Of a stretch of DNA of 64,000 nt, positions 27,466-35,004 are shown one piece after another; within the stretch, counting starts at the first letter, position 1, and each line of letters starts with the position of its first letter. The notes below the pieces were generated by a model that did no database searches, was not told the origin of the DNA, and saw nothing but the letters and a program-made list of their open reading frames with translations. The DNA is from Thiohalocapsa sp963698775 (GTDB lineage: Bacteria; Pseudomonadota; Gammaproteobacteria; Chromatiales; Chromatiaceae). Location of the stretch: assembly GCA_963698775.1 (NCBI GenBank), contig CAVOSE010000068.1, positions 1-64,000 on the forward strand, written 5' to 3'. Made by a program: the position numbers and the translations under genes.

Positions 27466-28608
27466 ATGCATGGTTTCAACTTGCCGCGGCTTCTGTTCTG
27501 GGCCGCAATCCTGTTTCTGGCCTCTTTGGCGCTGAAGCCCTGGCTTGAACTGGTGTTGGTGAAATACGACGTCGAGCCGCGGCCGGTGACGGCCCGTGGC
27601 GACATCGCCGGTGATGAGCAGGCCACCATCGAGATCTTCGAGTCGGCCAGCCCATCGGTCGTTTACATCAGCACCACCGCCGAGTTGCTGAGCCCCTGGA
27701 CGCGGAATTTAACCGAGGTTCGTCGGGGCACTGGTTCCGGCTTCGTGTGGGACGGCAGCGGGCATATCGTCACCAACTACCACGTCATCGAAGATGCCCG
27801 ATCGGCGCGGGTAAGGTTGTCCGATGGGCGGTCCTATAACGCCCGGTTTATCGGCGCGAGTCCAGAGCATGACCTGGCGGTGTTGCGCATTGGCGTCTCG
27901 TTGGCGCGCATCAAGCCCGTTGCCATCGGTAGCAGCGGCGACTTGCGGGTCGGACAAAAGGTGTTTGCGATCGGCAATCCGTTCGGCTTCGACTACAGTC
28001 TGACGACCGGTGTCGTCTCGGCGTTGAACCGCACCATCTACTCGGACGAGCATGGCGAGATCCGTCATCTGGTCCAAACCGACGCAGCCATCAATCCCGG
28101 CAACTCCGGCGGTCCGTTGCTGGACAGTGCCGGCCGTCTCATTGGGGTCAACACCGCCATCTACAGCCCGTCGGGTGGCTTCAGTGGCATCGGTTTCGCG
28201 GTGCCCGTCGATACCGTCAATCGGGTCGTGCCGCAGTTGATCGCCAACGGCCGCTATCTGCGCCCCCGTCTCGGCATCCTTGGAGACGATGACGTCAGCC
28301 GGCCGATCTTGGCCGGGCTCGGGCTAGAGGGCGTGGTGATCCTGCGGGTCGAACCCGATTCACCGGCAGCCGTGGCCGGGTTGGAGGGGACGCGCGTTTC
28401 AGAAGCCGGAGACGTCATCCCCGGCGACATCATTCAGGCCGTCGATGGCAAACCGGTCGGTGAGATGGGCGATCTCATCGACCTGTTGGATAACTACCGC
28501 ATCGGCGATGAGGTCATGCTAGACCTGATCCGTGGCGGGGTCCGTGGCGGCAGCCCGACCAAGTTGTCGGTGATCCTGGGCGGTCCCGATGAACGGATCG
28601 AGCGATAG
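27466..28608 (+). CDS. Membrane-anchored S1C (DegS/HhoA-like) serine protease
   Basis: From ATG 27466 the protein has 380 residues: an N-terminal membrane anchor (LPRLLFWAAILFLASLAL), a trypsin-like domain and one C-terminal PDZ domain. The catalytic triad is His106 (TNYHVIED), Asp136 (HDLAVL) and Ser214 (NPGNSGGPL). The layout is that of DegS, a periplasmic protease that senses envelope stress, but no rse genes are near. An in-frame ATG at 27376 would add 30 residues of doubtful coding quality. It probably degrades or trims misfolded envelope proteins. Confidence 0.92.
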   Translation: MHGFNLPRLLFWAAILFLASLALKPWLELVLVKYDVEPRPVTARGDIAGDEQATIEIFESASPSVVYISTTAELLSPWTRNLTEVRRGTGSGFVWDGSGHIVTNYHVIEDARSARVRLSDGRSYNARFIGASPEHDLAVLRIGVSLARIKPVAIGSSGDLRVGQKVFAIGNPFGFDYSLTTGVVSALNRTIYSDEHGEIRHLVQTDAAINPGNSGGPLLDSAGRLIGVNTAIYSPSGGFSGIGFAVPVDTVNRVVPQLIANGRYLRPRLGILGDDDVSRPILAGLGLEGVVILRVEPDSPAAVAGLEGTRVSEAGDVIPGDIIQAVDGKPVGEMGDLIDLLDNYRIGDEVMLDLIRGGVRGGSPTKLSVILGGPDERIER

Positions 28609-28691
28609 AGTTGGGCCGTGTCTGTGTGCGCTGCTCTGGATTACCTCACGTTCCATCTGTCAGCCGATGCGCGAGGTCGGAGTAGGGCAGC

Positions 28692-28949
28692 CTAGTTTAG
28701 CCCGCAGACCCCGGTGGGGCAGCAACCGCCGGCACCGCAGGCGGGTGCGCTGCCGCTGCCAAGACTAGCGCTGGAGATCAGATTGCCGCCGTTGGCCATG
28801 CGTTGCACCGGGGCGTCGGCCGCGGTATCACCACGGGACCGGCTGGCGCGTTCGCACAGCTCGCCCCAGGTGCTGATCTTTTCGCTCATGCGATGGTTGA
28901 CCTCGACGACTTGGCCATTGGCATCGCAGCGATAATCGTAAGTGGGCAT
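28692..28949 (-). CDS. FmdB-type zinc-ribbon small protein
   Basis: An 85-residue protein that starts MPTYDYRCDANG, the usual opening of the FmdB putative regulatory family. The second cysteine pair of a classic ribbon (CxxC) is replaced by a single Cys at ELCERAS, and a Cys-rich tail (CGAGGCCPTGVCGLN) ends the chain. It therefore has seven cysteines and a variant metal site. Such tails are common in Gammaproteobacteria. Role unknown; metal binding is likely. Confidence 0.8.
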   Translation of the reverse strand: MPTYDYRCDANGQVVEVNHRMSEKISTWGELCERASRSRGDTAADAPVQRMANGGNLISSASLGSGSAPACGAGGCCPTGVCGLN

Positions 28950-29053
28950 GGTGAGTGGCTCCTATATCGGTGTTTTCTAATATGGCTAGATTATATCCAG
29001 CACGGCTGACAACGCAATGGCGTTAGGGTGGTGCGCGCAACGAGGTTAGTGCG

Positions 29054-29623
29054 CTACCACAGCTGGCTCGCGGCCCAAAGCCTAGCGCGAAGGCCGACAC
29101 CGGTGTGGTAACCGACGCCGGCGAAGCGGATGTTTCCGTTGCCGTCGATGACAAAACTGGCCGGCACGCCGCGCACGCCCCACTCGGTCGCAATTTCGCC
29201 GTAGGGGTCGGCAATCACGTCGAATGACAATCCTTGTTCGCGGCGATAGTCGTTGATTTCTGCATCGGTGCCGGACTCCATGGCAACGGTGATGACCTTG
29301 TAGTCGGCGTTCAGTGCCTCGATGGTGCCCTCCTGAAGCTTGCAGATTGGGCACCAGACGGCCCAGAAATGCACCAATATCGGCTGGCCGCGCAGTTGGG
29401 CCAGACCGAAGGGCCGTGCGTTGGTTGTGGTCGCGTCCAGGGTGGGCGCCTCGCCACTGATCAGCGGACGAGACTTGAACCATTGCACGCCGAAGACGAT
29501 GACCAGGATCAGCAGGATGTTCAGAAGCCAGCCGAGCCACCTGCGTTGCGGTCGGGGGTTGGAGTCTTGCGTCGGTTTGCCCATGTCCGTGAATGCCGCA
29601 TCTGGTGTGGTTGTTCGCGACAT
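29054..29623 (-). CDS. Membrane-anchored thioredoxin-like disulfide oxidoreductase
   Basis: A 189-residue (or 176-residue from ATG 29584) protein with an N-terminal anchor (LGWLLNILLILVIVFGVQW) and a TlpA/ScsD-type thioredoxin fold with active site WCPIC and cis-Pro loop RGVPASFVID. It faces the periplasm and would reduce or exchange disulfides, for example in cytochrome c maturation or sulfur handling. It is divergent from the periplasmic rhodanese gene. No strong ribosome site separates the two starts. Confidence 0.9.
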   Translation of the reverse strand: MSRTTTPDAAFTDMGKPTQDSNPRPQRRWLGWLLNILLILVIVFGVQWFKSRPLISGEAPTLDATTTNARPFGLAQLRGQPILVHFWAVWCPICKLQEGTIEALNADYKVITVAMESGTDAEINDYRREQGLSFDVIADPYGEIATEWGVRGVPASFVIDGNGNIRFAGVGYHTGVGLRARLWAASQLW

Positions 29624-29744
29624 AGTATGCCCGCGCCGTCGACCGGTTGCTGCAACAACTGGTCATAACGCTGGTGCTTATCATTGGTGCCAGTCGGCGC
29701 CGTCGCTGGCGAAGCCCCGATTCAGATCCCTACGGAGAGCATGC

Positions 29745-30470
29745 ATGCAGTTACGCCCCCGATCCTTGTTGGCCTTGCTTGCGTTGGCGCTGTTTTTCGC
29801 TCCGACCGCCTGGGCCGCGGACCCCGATGATGGCGTCTTCGACCTGGACCACCTCGACGTCCGCATCACGGATGATCTGCCCTTTTTGGAATTGGAACAC
29901 GAAGGCACGCCAGTATTATTGATGCGTCATCAGGACCCTGACCACAGCATCGACGCGCCCTACGATAAGACGGCGCGGCCCTGTCCGCCCTATTGCGTGC
30001 AGCCGATACAGATCGCGCCCGGAGTCGAAACCATCGGTGAGCTGGAACTGATCGAGTATTTGAAGCGGGTAGACGCCGGCGATCCGACGCTATTGGTGAT
30101 CGATTCCCGCACTAACGACTGGGCGCAGCGCGGCACCATTCCGGGCTCGGTGCACATCCCCTACACCCGACTCGACCCTGAGTACGCGTCGCCGCAACAG
30201 ATCGCGGAGGCCCTTCAGCTGGAGTTCGGCGCCGCCAGCGCCGATGGCATCTGGGATTTCGGTGGGGCCAAGACGTTGGTCTTTTTCTGCAACGGCGTTT
30301 GGTGTGGTCAGTCGCCCACCAACATTAAGGCGCTGCTTGGCTTCGGTTATCCGGCGCATCGAATTAAGTGGTACCGCGGCGGCATGCAGGCGTGGGAGTC
30401 GCTTGGGCTGACGACCGTGAAGCGGAAGGCGCCGGTAGCGGCCGACGCGCCGGGTGAGTCGGCGCGCTGA
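29745..30470 (+). CDS. Exported rhodanese-domain protein
   Basis: A 241-residue protein with a signal peptide (LLALLALALFFAPTAWA) and one rhodanese domain. The active-site loop is FFCNGVWCGQSPTNI, with the persulfide-bearing Cys probably the second one, and GGMQAWESLG ends the fold. ATG 29745 follows GGAGAG. A periplasmic rhodanese could move sulfane sulfur from thiosulfate or polysulfide, which suits a sulfur oxidiser, but no substrate can be named. An unusual Cys-rich insert (ARPCPPYCVQP) lies before the domain. Confidence 0.85.
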   Translation: MQLRPRSLLALLALALFFAPTAWAADPDDGVFDLDHLDVRITDDLPFLELEHEGTPVLLMRHQDPDHSIDAPYDKTARPCPPYCVQPIQIAPGVETIGELELIEYLKRVDAGDPTLLVIDSRTNDWAQRGTIPGSVHIPYTRLDPEYASPQQIAEALQLEFGAASADGIWDFGGAKTLVFFCNGVWCGQSPTNIKALLGFGYPAHRIKWYRGGMQAWESLGLTTVKRKAPVAADAPGESAR

Positions 30471-30482
30471 ATTCGTCTGATC

Positions 30483-30499
30483 TTTGGCCACGATGGCCA
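30483..30499. repeat. GGCCNNGATGGCCA short dyad repeat, copy 1
   Basis: TTTGGCCACGATGGCCA sits between the convergent rhodanese and solute-binding protein stops. Two TGGCCA arms flank a 3-nt loop. It shares a 14-nt core with sites at 34870, 41557 and 61478. Confidence 0.6.
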
Positions 30500-30514
30500 C
30501 TCAAGCTTATTTCC

Positions 30515-31297
30515 TTAGCGTTTGATCTCTACCTGCACGCGAATCCACCGGTTGATGAGCCTGCTGAGGCTGCCCGATGTTCGCCATTTGCCGATGATTG
30601 CATTGACGTTGCGCTCCAGTACCTCGTCCTCCGCGCGCAGTGCCCAGGCGAGGCGTTCCTCCGTTAGCGGGCGGAAGATACCCAGCAAGTCGGTTTCGTA
30701 GGGGTTCGTGGCGATGGCCCAGACGGTGGTGGCGTCATGCACGAAGATGTCGATGTCGCCGGCGCGTAAGGCGGCGATACCCCAAGTGGCATCGACGACG
30801 GGAACGCGCTTCGCGTTGGGAAGGTTTGCCTGCACGAAACGCGCACCGGCGGAGCCCCGTTGGTAGCCGACGCGTGCCGACGTCGTGACGATGTCGAGTA
30901 AGCGGCCGAAGGTCGCGGCATCCTCAGTTCGGATCAACGCCATTTGGCCAGTGTGAAGTAGGGCCGAACTGGCGGCCAGTCCAAGCGCGTGCAGATCGGC
31001 GTCGGGTAGCGTCGAGAGCACCAGGTCGACCCGCCCGCCTCGCAGGCCATCGATTAGGCGCGCGCTCGGCATTTCCTGCAGGCGCAGTTGCGTGCCCAGT
31101 TCAGTGACTAGGGCGCGGGCAAGGTCCACTTCCAGGCCGCGCAGAACGCCATGCTCGAAGGACGCCATGGGCGCGCCGCTTGCGCTGATGCCGAAGCGAA
31201 GCGATGGTTGGTCCTCGTCGGCGATGGCGACGGTGCTCATGCCCAGCAGCACGGCCAGCACCGCGATGCCGAGTTGGGTGATTGGAAATCGCATCAT
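30515..31297 (-). CDS. Family-3 periplasmic solute-binding protein
   Basis: A 260-residue exported protein (signal AVLAVLLGMSTVAIA) with an SBP_bac_3 fold (LRFGISASGAPMASF, LEVDLARALVTELG, LVLSTLPDAD, VGYQRGSAGARFV). Family members bind amino acids or similar ligands for ABC import, or act as free sensors. No permease or ATPase is adjacent, so it is an orphan binding protein. It is divergent from the (p)ppGpp hydrolase gene with a 57-bp shared promoter region. Confidence 0.85.
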   Translation of the reverse strand: MMRFPITQLGIAVLAVLLGMSTVAIADEDQPSLRFGISASGAPMASFEHGVLRGLEVDLARALVTELGTQLRLQEMPSARLIDGLRGGRVDLVLSTLPDADLHALGLAASSALLHTGQMALIRTEDAATFGRLLDIVTTSARVGYQRGSAGARFVQANLPNAKRVPVVDATWGIAALRAGDIDIFVHDATTVWAIATNPYETDLLGIFRPLTEERLAWALRAEDEVLERNVNAIIGKWRTSGSLSRLINRWIRVQVEIKR

Positions 31298-31354
31298 TCG
31301 GATATAGGGTAGGGTCTTTCGACGCCGGAGCCGTTCATTGGAGAGAGGGTAAAG

Positions 31355-32002
31355 ATGCAAGATTCGGATTCACAGGGCTTCAGGGAGGAGCCAGGTGGAG
31401 CAAGCCCCGTTGAGTTCGCCGGTGGGCACGCTGACGCCGCGGCATCGTTCCAACCCCTGCCGATGCTATCGCGGGCGCTGCGTTTTGCGGCGACCAAGCA
31501 TCGGCACCAGCGGCGCAAGGATGCGGAGGCATCGCCCTATATCAACCATCCGATCGCCGTGCTGTCGATCCTCACCGAAGAGGCTGCGGTCGACTCACCT
31601 CAGGTGCTGTGTGCGGCAGTGCTTCATGACACCATCGAAGACACCGAGACCAATGCCGAGGAACTGCGGGCGGCCTTTGGTTTCGAGGTGCTGCAGACCG
31701 TTTTGGCGGTGACCGACGACAAGGCGCTGCCGAAGGCCGAACGCAAACGGCAACAGGTGCTGCGAGCAGCATCGGCCAGTCATGACGCGCGTCTGGTGAA
31801 GCTTGCTGACAAGATCGCCAATCTACGCGATTTGGCGGAGCACCCGCCGCATGGCTGGGATACAGCGCGCCGACTTGCCTATTGTAGCTGGGCGATGGAA
31901 GTCATCGACCAGTTGCGGGGAACCCACGCCGAACTTGAGCGGCTGTTCGATCGCGCCCACGCTCGCTGCGTCGCCGCCGTCTCGGCCCGCGAGCGCCGGT
32001 AG
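31355..32002 (+). CDS. MESH1-like HD-domain (p)ppGpp hydrolase
   Basis: A 215-residue cytosolic protein with the RelA/SpoT-type HD hydrolase fold only. The motifs are ALRFAATKHRHQRRKD, SPYINHPIA, LHDTIEDTETN (His91-Asp92) and VKLADKIANLRDL (Asp152), which make up a Mn2+ site. No synthetase, TGS or ACT domain is present, so it is a small alarmone hydrolase close to MESH1. It would remove (p)ppGpp, or, as reported for some MESH1 proteins, dephosphorylate NADPH. GAGAGAGGG precedes ATG 31355. The first 35 residues are a low-complexity extension. Confidence 0.88.
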   Translation: MQDSDSQGFREEPGGASPVEFAGGHADAAASFQPLPMLSRALRFAATKHRHQRRKDAEASPYINHPIAVLSILTEEAAVDSPQVLCAAVLHDTIEDTETNAEELRAAFGFEVLQTVLAVTDDKALPKAERKRQQVLRAASASHDARLVKLADKIANLRDLAEHPPHGWDTARRLAYCSWAMEVIDQLRGTHAELERLFDRAHARCVAAVSARERR

Positions 32003-32015
32003 TCGCGGGCCGTAC

Positions 32016-33446
32016 TCAGGCCCCCGGCAGCAGCGGGGTCGTCGCGCCCTGTTCCGGATCGGGGATCGTGTTGAACCAGGAGAGCTTTTCGCGCAGCTTG
32101 ACCACGTCGCCGACGATGATCAGCGTCGGCGGTTTCGGCGGGTCCGCCTGCACTTGGCCCATGATCGTGTCCAATGTCCCAGCGTAGATCTTTTGCATGT
32201 GCGTGGTGCCTTGTTGCACCAGGGCGATGGGTCGATCTGGTGGCGCGCCATGTTCGATTAGATTGGCAATGATGATCGGCAAGCCCACCAGGCCCATGTA
32301 AAAGACCACGGTCTGGTGCGGTTGCGCGAGCTGTGACCAGTTCAGATTCATGGTGCCATCCTTGAGGTGGCCCGTGACGAAGCTGACCGACTGCGCATAG
32401 TCCCGATGCGTCAGCGGAATACCGCCATAACAGGCGCAACCGCTCGCCGCGGTGATGCCTGGCACTACCTGGAACGGAACACCCTCGGCGGCCAGGGTGT
32501 CGATCTCCTCGCCGCCGCGGCCGAAGATGAACGGATCGCCGCCCTTCAGACGCAGCACCCGATGCCCCTCCTTGGCGAGGCGGGCGAGCAGGGCGTTGAT
32601 CTCCTCCTGCCGCATGGTGTGCTGGTTGCGCTGTTTGCCGACGTAGATGTGCTCCGCGTCGCGGCGCACCATGTCGATGATCGGCTTGGCGACTAGGCGG
32701 TCGTAGACCACCACGTCCGCCTGCTGCATCAATCGCAGCGCCCTGAATGTCAGCAGATCGGGGTCGCCGGGACCCGCACCGACCAGATAGACCTCGCCCA
32801 TCGCGGACGGATTGCCAACGGCCACCAGTTCCCGCTCCATGACCGCGTCGGCCTCGTCGAGGTGGCCTGAGAAGATGCGTTCGGCGACGCCGCCTTGCAG
32901 CACGCGGTCCCAGAAGCGGCGTCGGTCGCGCTGCTTGTCGAAGCGCTCCTTGACGCGGTCGCGGTAGCGCGCGCAGAGCTCCGCGAGGCGACCGTAACCT
33001 GCGGGCACGAGGGATTCGAGTCGCGCTCGGAGCAGACGCGCGAGCACCGGTGACGCGCTGCCGGTCGAGACGGCCACCACCACCGGCGAGCGGTCGATGA
33101 TGGAGGGCATGATGAAGGTGCAGTCCTCCGGCTGATCTGCCACATTCACCGGAATGCCGGCGGCCTTGGCCAGTTCGGCGATGTGCCGGTTGACGGCGCG
33201 ATCGTCGGTGGCGGCGATGGCCAGGCGCACGCCGTCGAGGTCTGCGTCCTCGAACCGGCGCTCATGCCAAGTGATGGCAGGGTCATCGATGCGCGCGGCC
33301 AACTCGTCTACCAGTGCAGGGGAAACCAGCCGAACCTGGGCATGCGCACGACGCAGGTTGTCGAGCTTGCGCAGCGCGATGGGCCCACCGCCCACGACCA
33401 GGCAGGGTTGCTGTTTGAGATCGAGGAAGATTGGAAGTTGTTCCAT
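32016..33446 (-). CDS. cysG: Sirohaem synthase CysG (trifunctional)
   Basis: Converts uroporphyrinogen III to sirohaem in three activities. From ATG 33446 (AAGG ribosome site; a longer ATG 33470 exists) the product has 476 residues. The N-terminal dehydrogenase/ferrochelatase half starts MEQLPIFLDLKQQPCLVVGG. The C-terminal methyltransferase half has VYLVGAGPGDPDLLTFRA and VVPGITAASGCACYGGIPLT. Sirohaem serves sulfite, nitrite and Dsr-type reductases, so it fits both the nitrogen and sulfur genes here. It is divergent from rhd by 64 bp. Confidence 0.96.
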   Translation of the reverse strand: MEQLPIFLDLKQQPCLVVGGGPIALRKLDNLRRAHAQVRLVSPALVDELAARIDDPAITWHERRFEDADLDGVRLAIAATDDRAVNRHIAELAKAAGIPVNVADQPEDCTFIMPSIIDRSPVVVAVSTGSASPVLARLLRARLESLVPAGYGRLAELCARYRDRVKERFDKQRDRRRFWDRVLQGGVAERIFSGHLDEADAVMERELVAVGNPSAMGEVYLVGAGPGDPDLLTFRALRLMQQADVVVYDRLVAKPIIDMVRRDAEHIYVGKQRNQHTMRQEEINALLARLAKEGHRVLRLKGGDPFIFGRGGEEIDTLAAEGVPFQVVPGITAASGCACYGGIPLTHRDYAQSVSFVTGHLKDGTMNLNWSQLAQPHQTVVFYMGLVGLPIIIANLIEHGAPPDRPIALVQQGTTHMQKIYAGTLDTIMGQVQADPPKPPTLIIVGDVVKLREKLSWFNTIPDPEQGATTPLLPGA

Positions 33447-33510
33447 CGTGTGCCTTGCCGTCTGTGACATAAAACATTAATATACTTAAATACTTGGGTA
33501 AAGGGTAGTC

Positions 33511-33843
33511 ATGCACGTGGTCAACGAGATCGATTCCGAAACTTTGCAGTCCCGCCTTGGCGATGGCGAGGATCTGCTGCTGCTGGACATTCGGACCCCC
33601 GACGAGGTCGCGCAGGGCGCGATCCCAAACGCGTCGCACATCCCAATGCATCTGCTCCCCCTGCGTGCAACGGAGTTGCCGAAGGACAAGGATTTGGTGC
33701 TCTATTGCCGCAGCGGTGCACGCTCGTACCATGCCTGTCAGTTTCTAGCGCAGCAGGGCTTTAGCAACACATTGAACCTGCGCGGCGGCATTGTCGCGTG
33801 GGCCAGGCACGGCTACCCGATCGGTCGATTGGGGCCAGCCTGA
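33511..33843 (+). CDS. rhd: Single-domain cytoplasmic rhodanese of the sulfur-relay cluster
   Basis: A 110-residue GlpE-like rhodanese with active-site Cys66 in YCRSGARS and the ends DIRTPDE and LRGGIVAW. It has no signal peptide. It is followed by tusA and dsrE2 in the order known from Allochromatium vinosum and other sulfur oxidisers, where rhodanese delivers sulfane sulfur to TusA. The spacer to tusA is 207 bp, larger than usual, so an extra tusA promoter is possible. Confidence 0.92.
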   Translation: MHVVNEIDSETLQSRLGDGEDLLLLDIRTPDEVAQGAIPNASHIPMHLLPLRATELPKDKDLVLYCRSGARSYHACQFLAQQGFSNTLNLRGGIVAWARHGYPIGRLGPA

Positions 33844-34050
33844 GCCCGCATCCGTGCCGGATCCTGCGGCGCGGGCTGAGCGTCGACGACTGCCTGTCGA
33901 ATCTGTCCTCGGTGGATGCCAGGTATCGACCCGTCGGCCGGAGCAACCTTGCGTTTGCTAGCGGTTTGGCCTATAAATCAGAACCTTTGTGATTGCTGAA
34001 ATACTAACGCAGCAGTCGCGTTTCCTAGAACCCTCCGGAGGTTATACAAG

Positions 34051-34281
34051 ATGGCAGACTTTGATTCGGAACTGGACGCAAGCGGCCTGAACTGCCCGTT
34101 GCCGATCCTTCGCGCGAAGAAGACCCTGAATGGCTTGGAGGCGGGCCAGGTGCTGCACATCATTGCCACCGACCCCGGCTCGGTCAAGGACTTCGACGCC
34201 TTTGCCAAGCAGACTGGCAACGAGCTGATGGAATCCAAAGAGGACGGCGGCAAGTTCCATTTCTTAATAAAGAAGGCCTGA
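34051..34281 (+). CDS. tusA: TusA sulfur carrier protein
   Basis: A 76-residue TusA/SirA-fold protein with the persulfide Cys15 in GLNCPLPILRAKK and normal length. A strong ribosome site (CGGAGG) precedes ATG 34051. In sulfur oxidisers it carries sulfane sulfur from rhodanese toward DsrEFH or the sHdr system; in tRNA thiolation it serves TusBCD. The cluster partners here favour the oxidative role. Confidence 0.96.
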   Translation: MADFDSELDASGLNCPLPILRAKKTLNGLEAGQVLHIIATDPGSVKDFDAFAKQTGNELMESKEDGGKFHFLIKKA

Positions 34282-34347
34282 CCTCCGCCCCCTCACACCC
34301 ACAATGACACGGTCCCCGTGATCGCGGGGTCCGACAGGAGGAAACCG

Positions 34348-34827
34348 ATGGACGAAAAGAAATTGGCGATCATCGCCACCAAGGGCTCGCTGGACTGGGC
34401 CTATCCCCCCTTCATCCTCGCATCCACCGCTTCCGCGCTAGGCTACGAGACGCAGATCTTCTTTACCTTCTATGGTCTGCAGCTGCTGAAGAAAAAGCTC
34501 GAGCTGCAGGTGACGCCGTTGGGTAACCCAGGCATGCCCATGCCCATGGGCATGGACAAGTGGTTCCCGGTCCTCGGCATGGCCCTGCCTGGGATGCAGA
34601 GCATGATGACGGCCATGATGAAGCAGAAAATGAAGTCCAAGGGCGTCGCCAGCGTCGACGAGCTGCGCGAGCTTTGCCAGGAGGCCGAGGTCAAGCTGAT
34701 CGCCTGTCAAATGACCGTCGATCTATTCGACATGGACCACGCCGACTTCATCGACGGTGTCGAATACGCGGGTGCGGCGGCATTCTTTGAGTTCGCCGGC
34801 GAGAGCGACATCTGTCTCTATATCTGA
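34348..34827 (+). CDS. dsrE2: DsrE2 membrane-associated sulfurtransferase
   Basis: A 159-residue DsrE-superfamily protein with a hydrophobic Met-rich segment (about 60-95) that suggests membrane contact. Cys110, Cys120 and Cys156 are present; Cys120 and Cys156 fall at the two positions recalled as conserved in DsrE2. AGGAGG precedes ATG 34348. It completes rhd-tusA-dsrE2 and likely exchanges persulfide sulfur with TusA. The exact direction of transfer is not proven by sequence. Confidence 0.93.
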   Translation: MDEKKLAIIATKGSLDWAYPPFILASTASALGYETQIFFTFYGLQLLKKKLELQVTPLGNPGMPMPMGMDKWFPVLGMALPGMQSMMTAMMKQKMKSKGVASVDELRELCQEAEVKLIACQMTVDLFDMDHADFIDGVEYAGAAAFFEFAGESDICLYI

Positions 34828-34869
34828 AGAAAAGGCTCCGGGCGGGGGGCTGTCGTCCTACGCCTGATG

Positions 34870-34887
34870 TTTGGCCAGGATGGCCAA
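34870..34887. repeat. GGCCNNGATGGCCA short dyad repeat, copy 2
   Basis: TTTGGCCAGGATGGCCAA; arms TTGGCCA and TGGCCAA are perfect complements around a 3-nt loop. It lies 43 bp after dsrE2. Confidence 0.6.
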
Positions 34888-34923
34888 TCAGCGAGTATCT
34901 TCGCAGGGACTAAAGCTCCAGCC

Positions 34924-34957
34924 AAAAAAAAGGCCGTCCCACTCCGGGCGGCCTTTG
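34924..34957 (-). terminator. Intrinsic terminator of the FadL-type gene
   Basis: On the minus strand a stem starting CAAAGGCCGCCCGG and ending GGGACGGCCTTT is followed by a run of T. This is a strong rho-independent terminator 48 bp beyond the porin stop, and its stem may also work for dsrE2 on the plus strand. Confidence 0.8.
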
Positions 34958-35004
34958 AAGTTGCGCGACGGCGCCGCGCGTTTGGGGGAATCGTCTAGTC
35001 GGTG

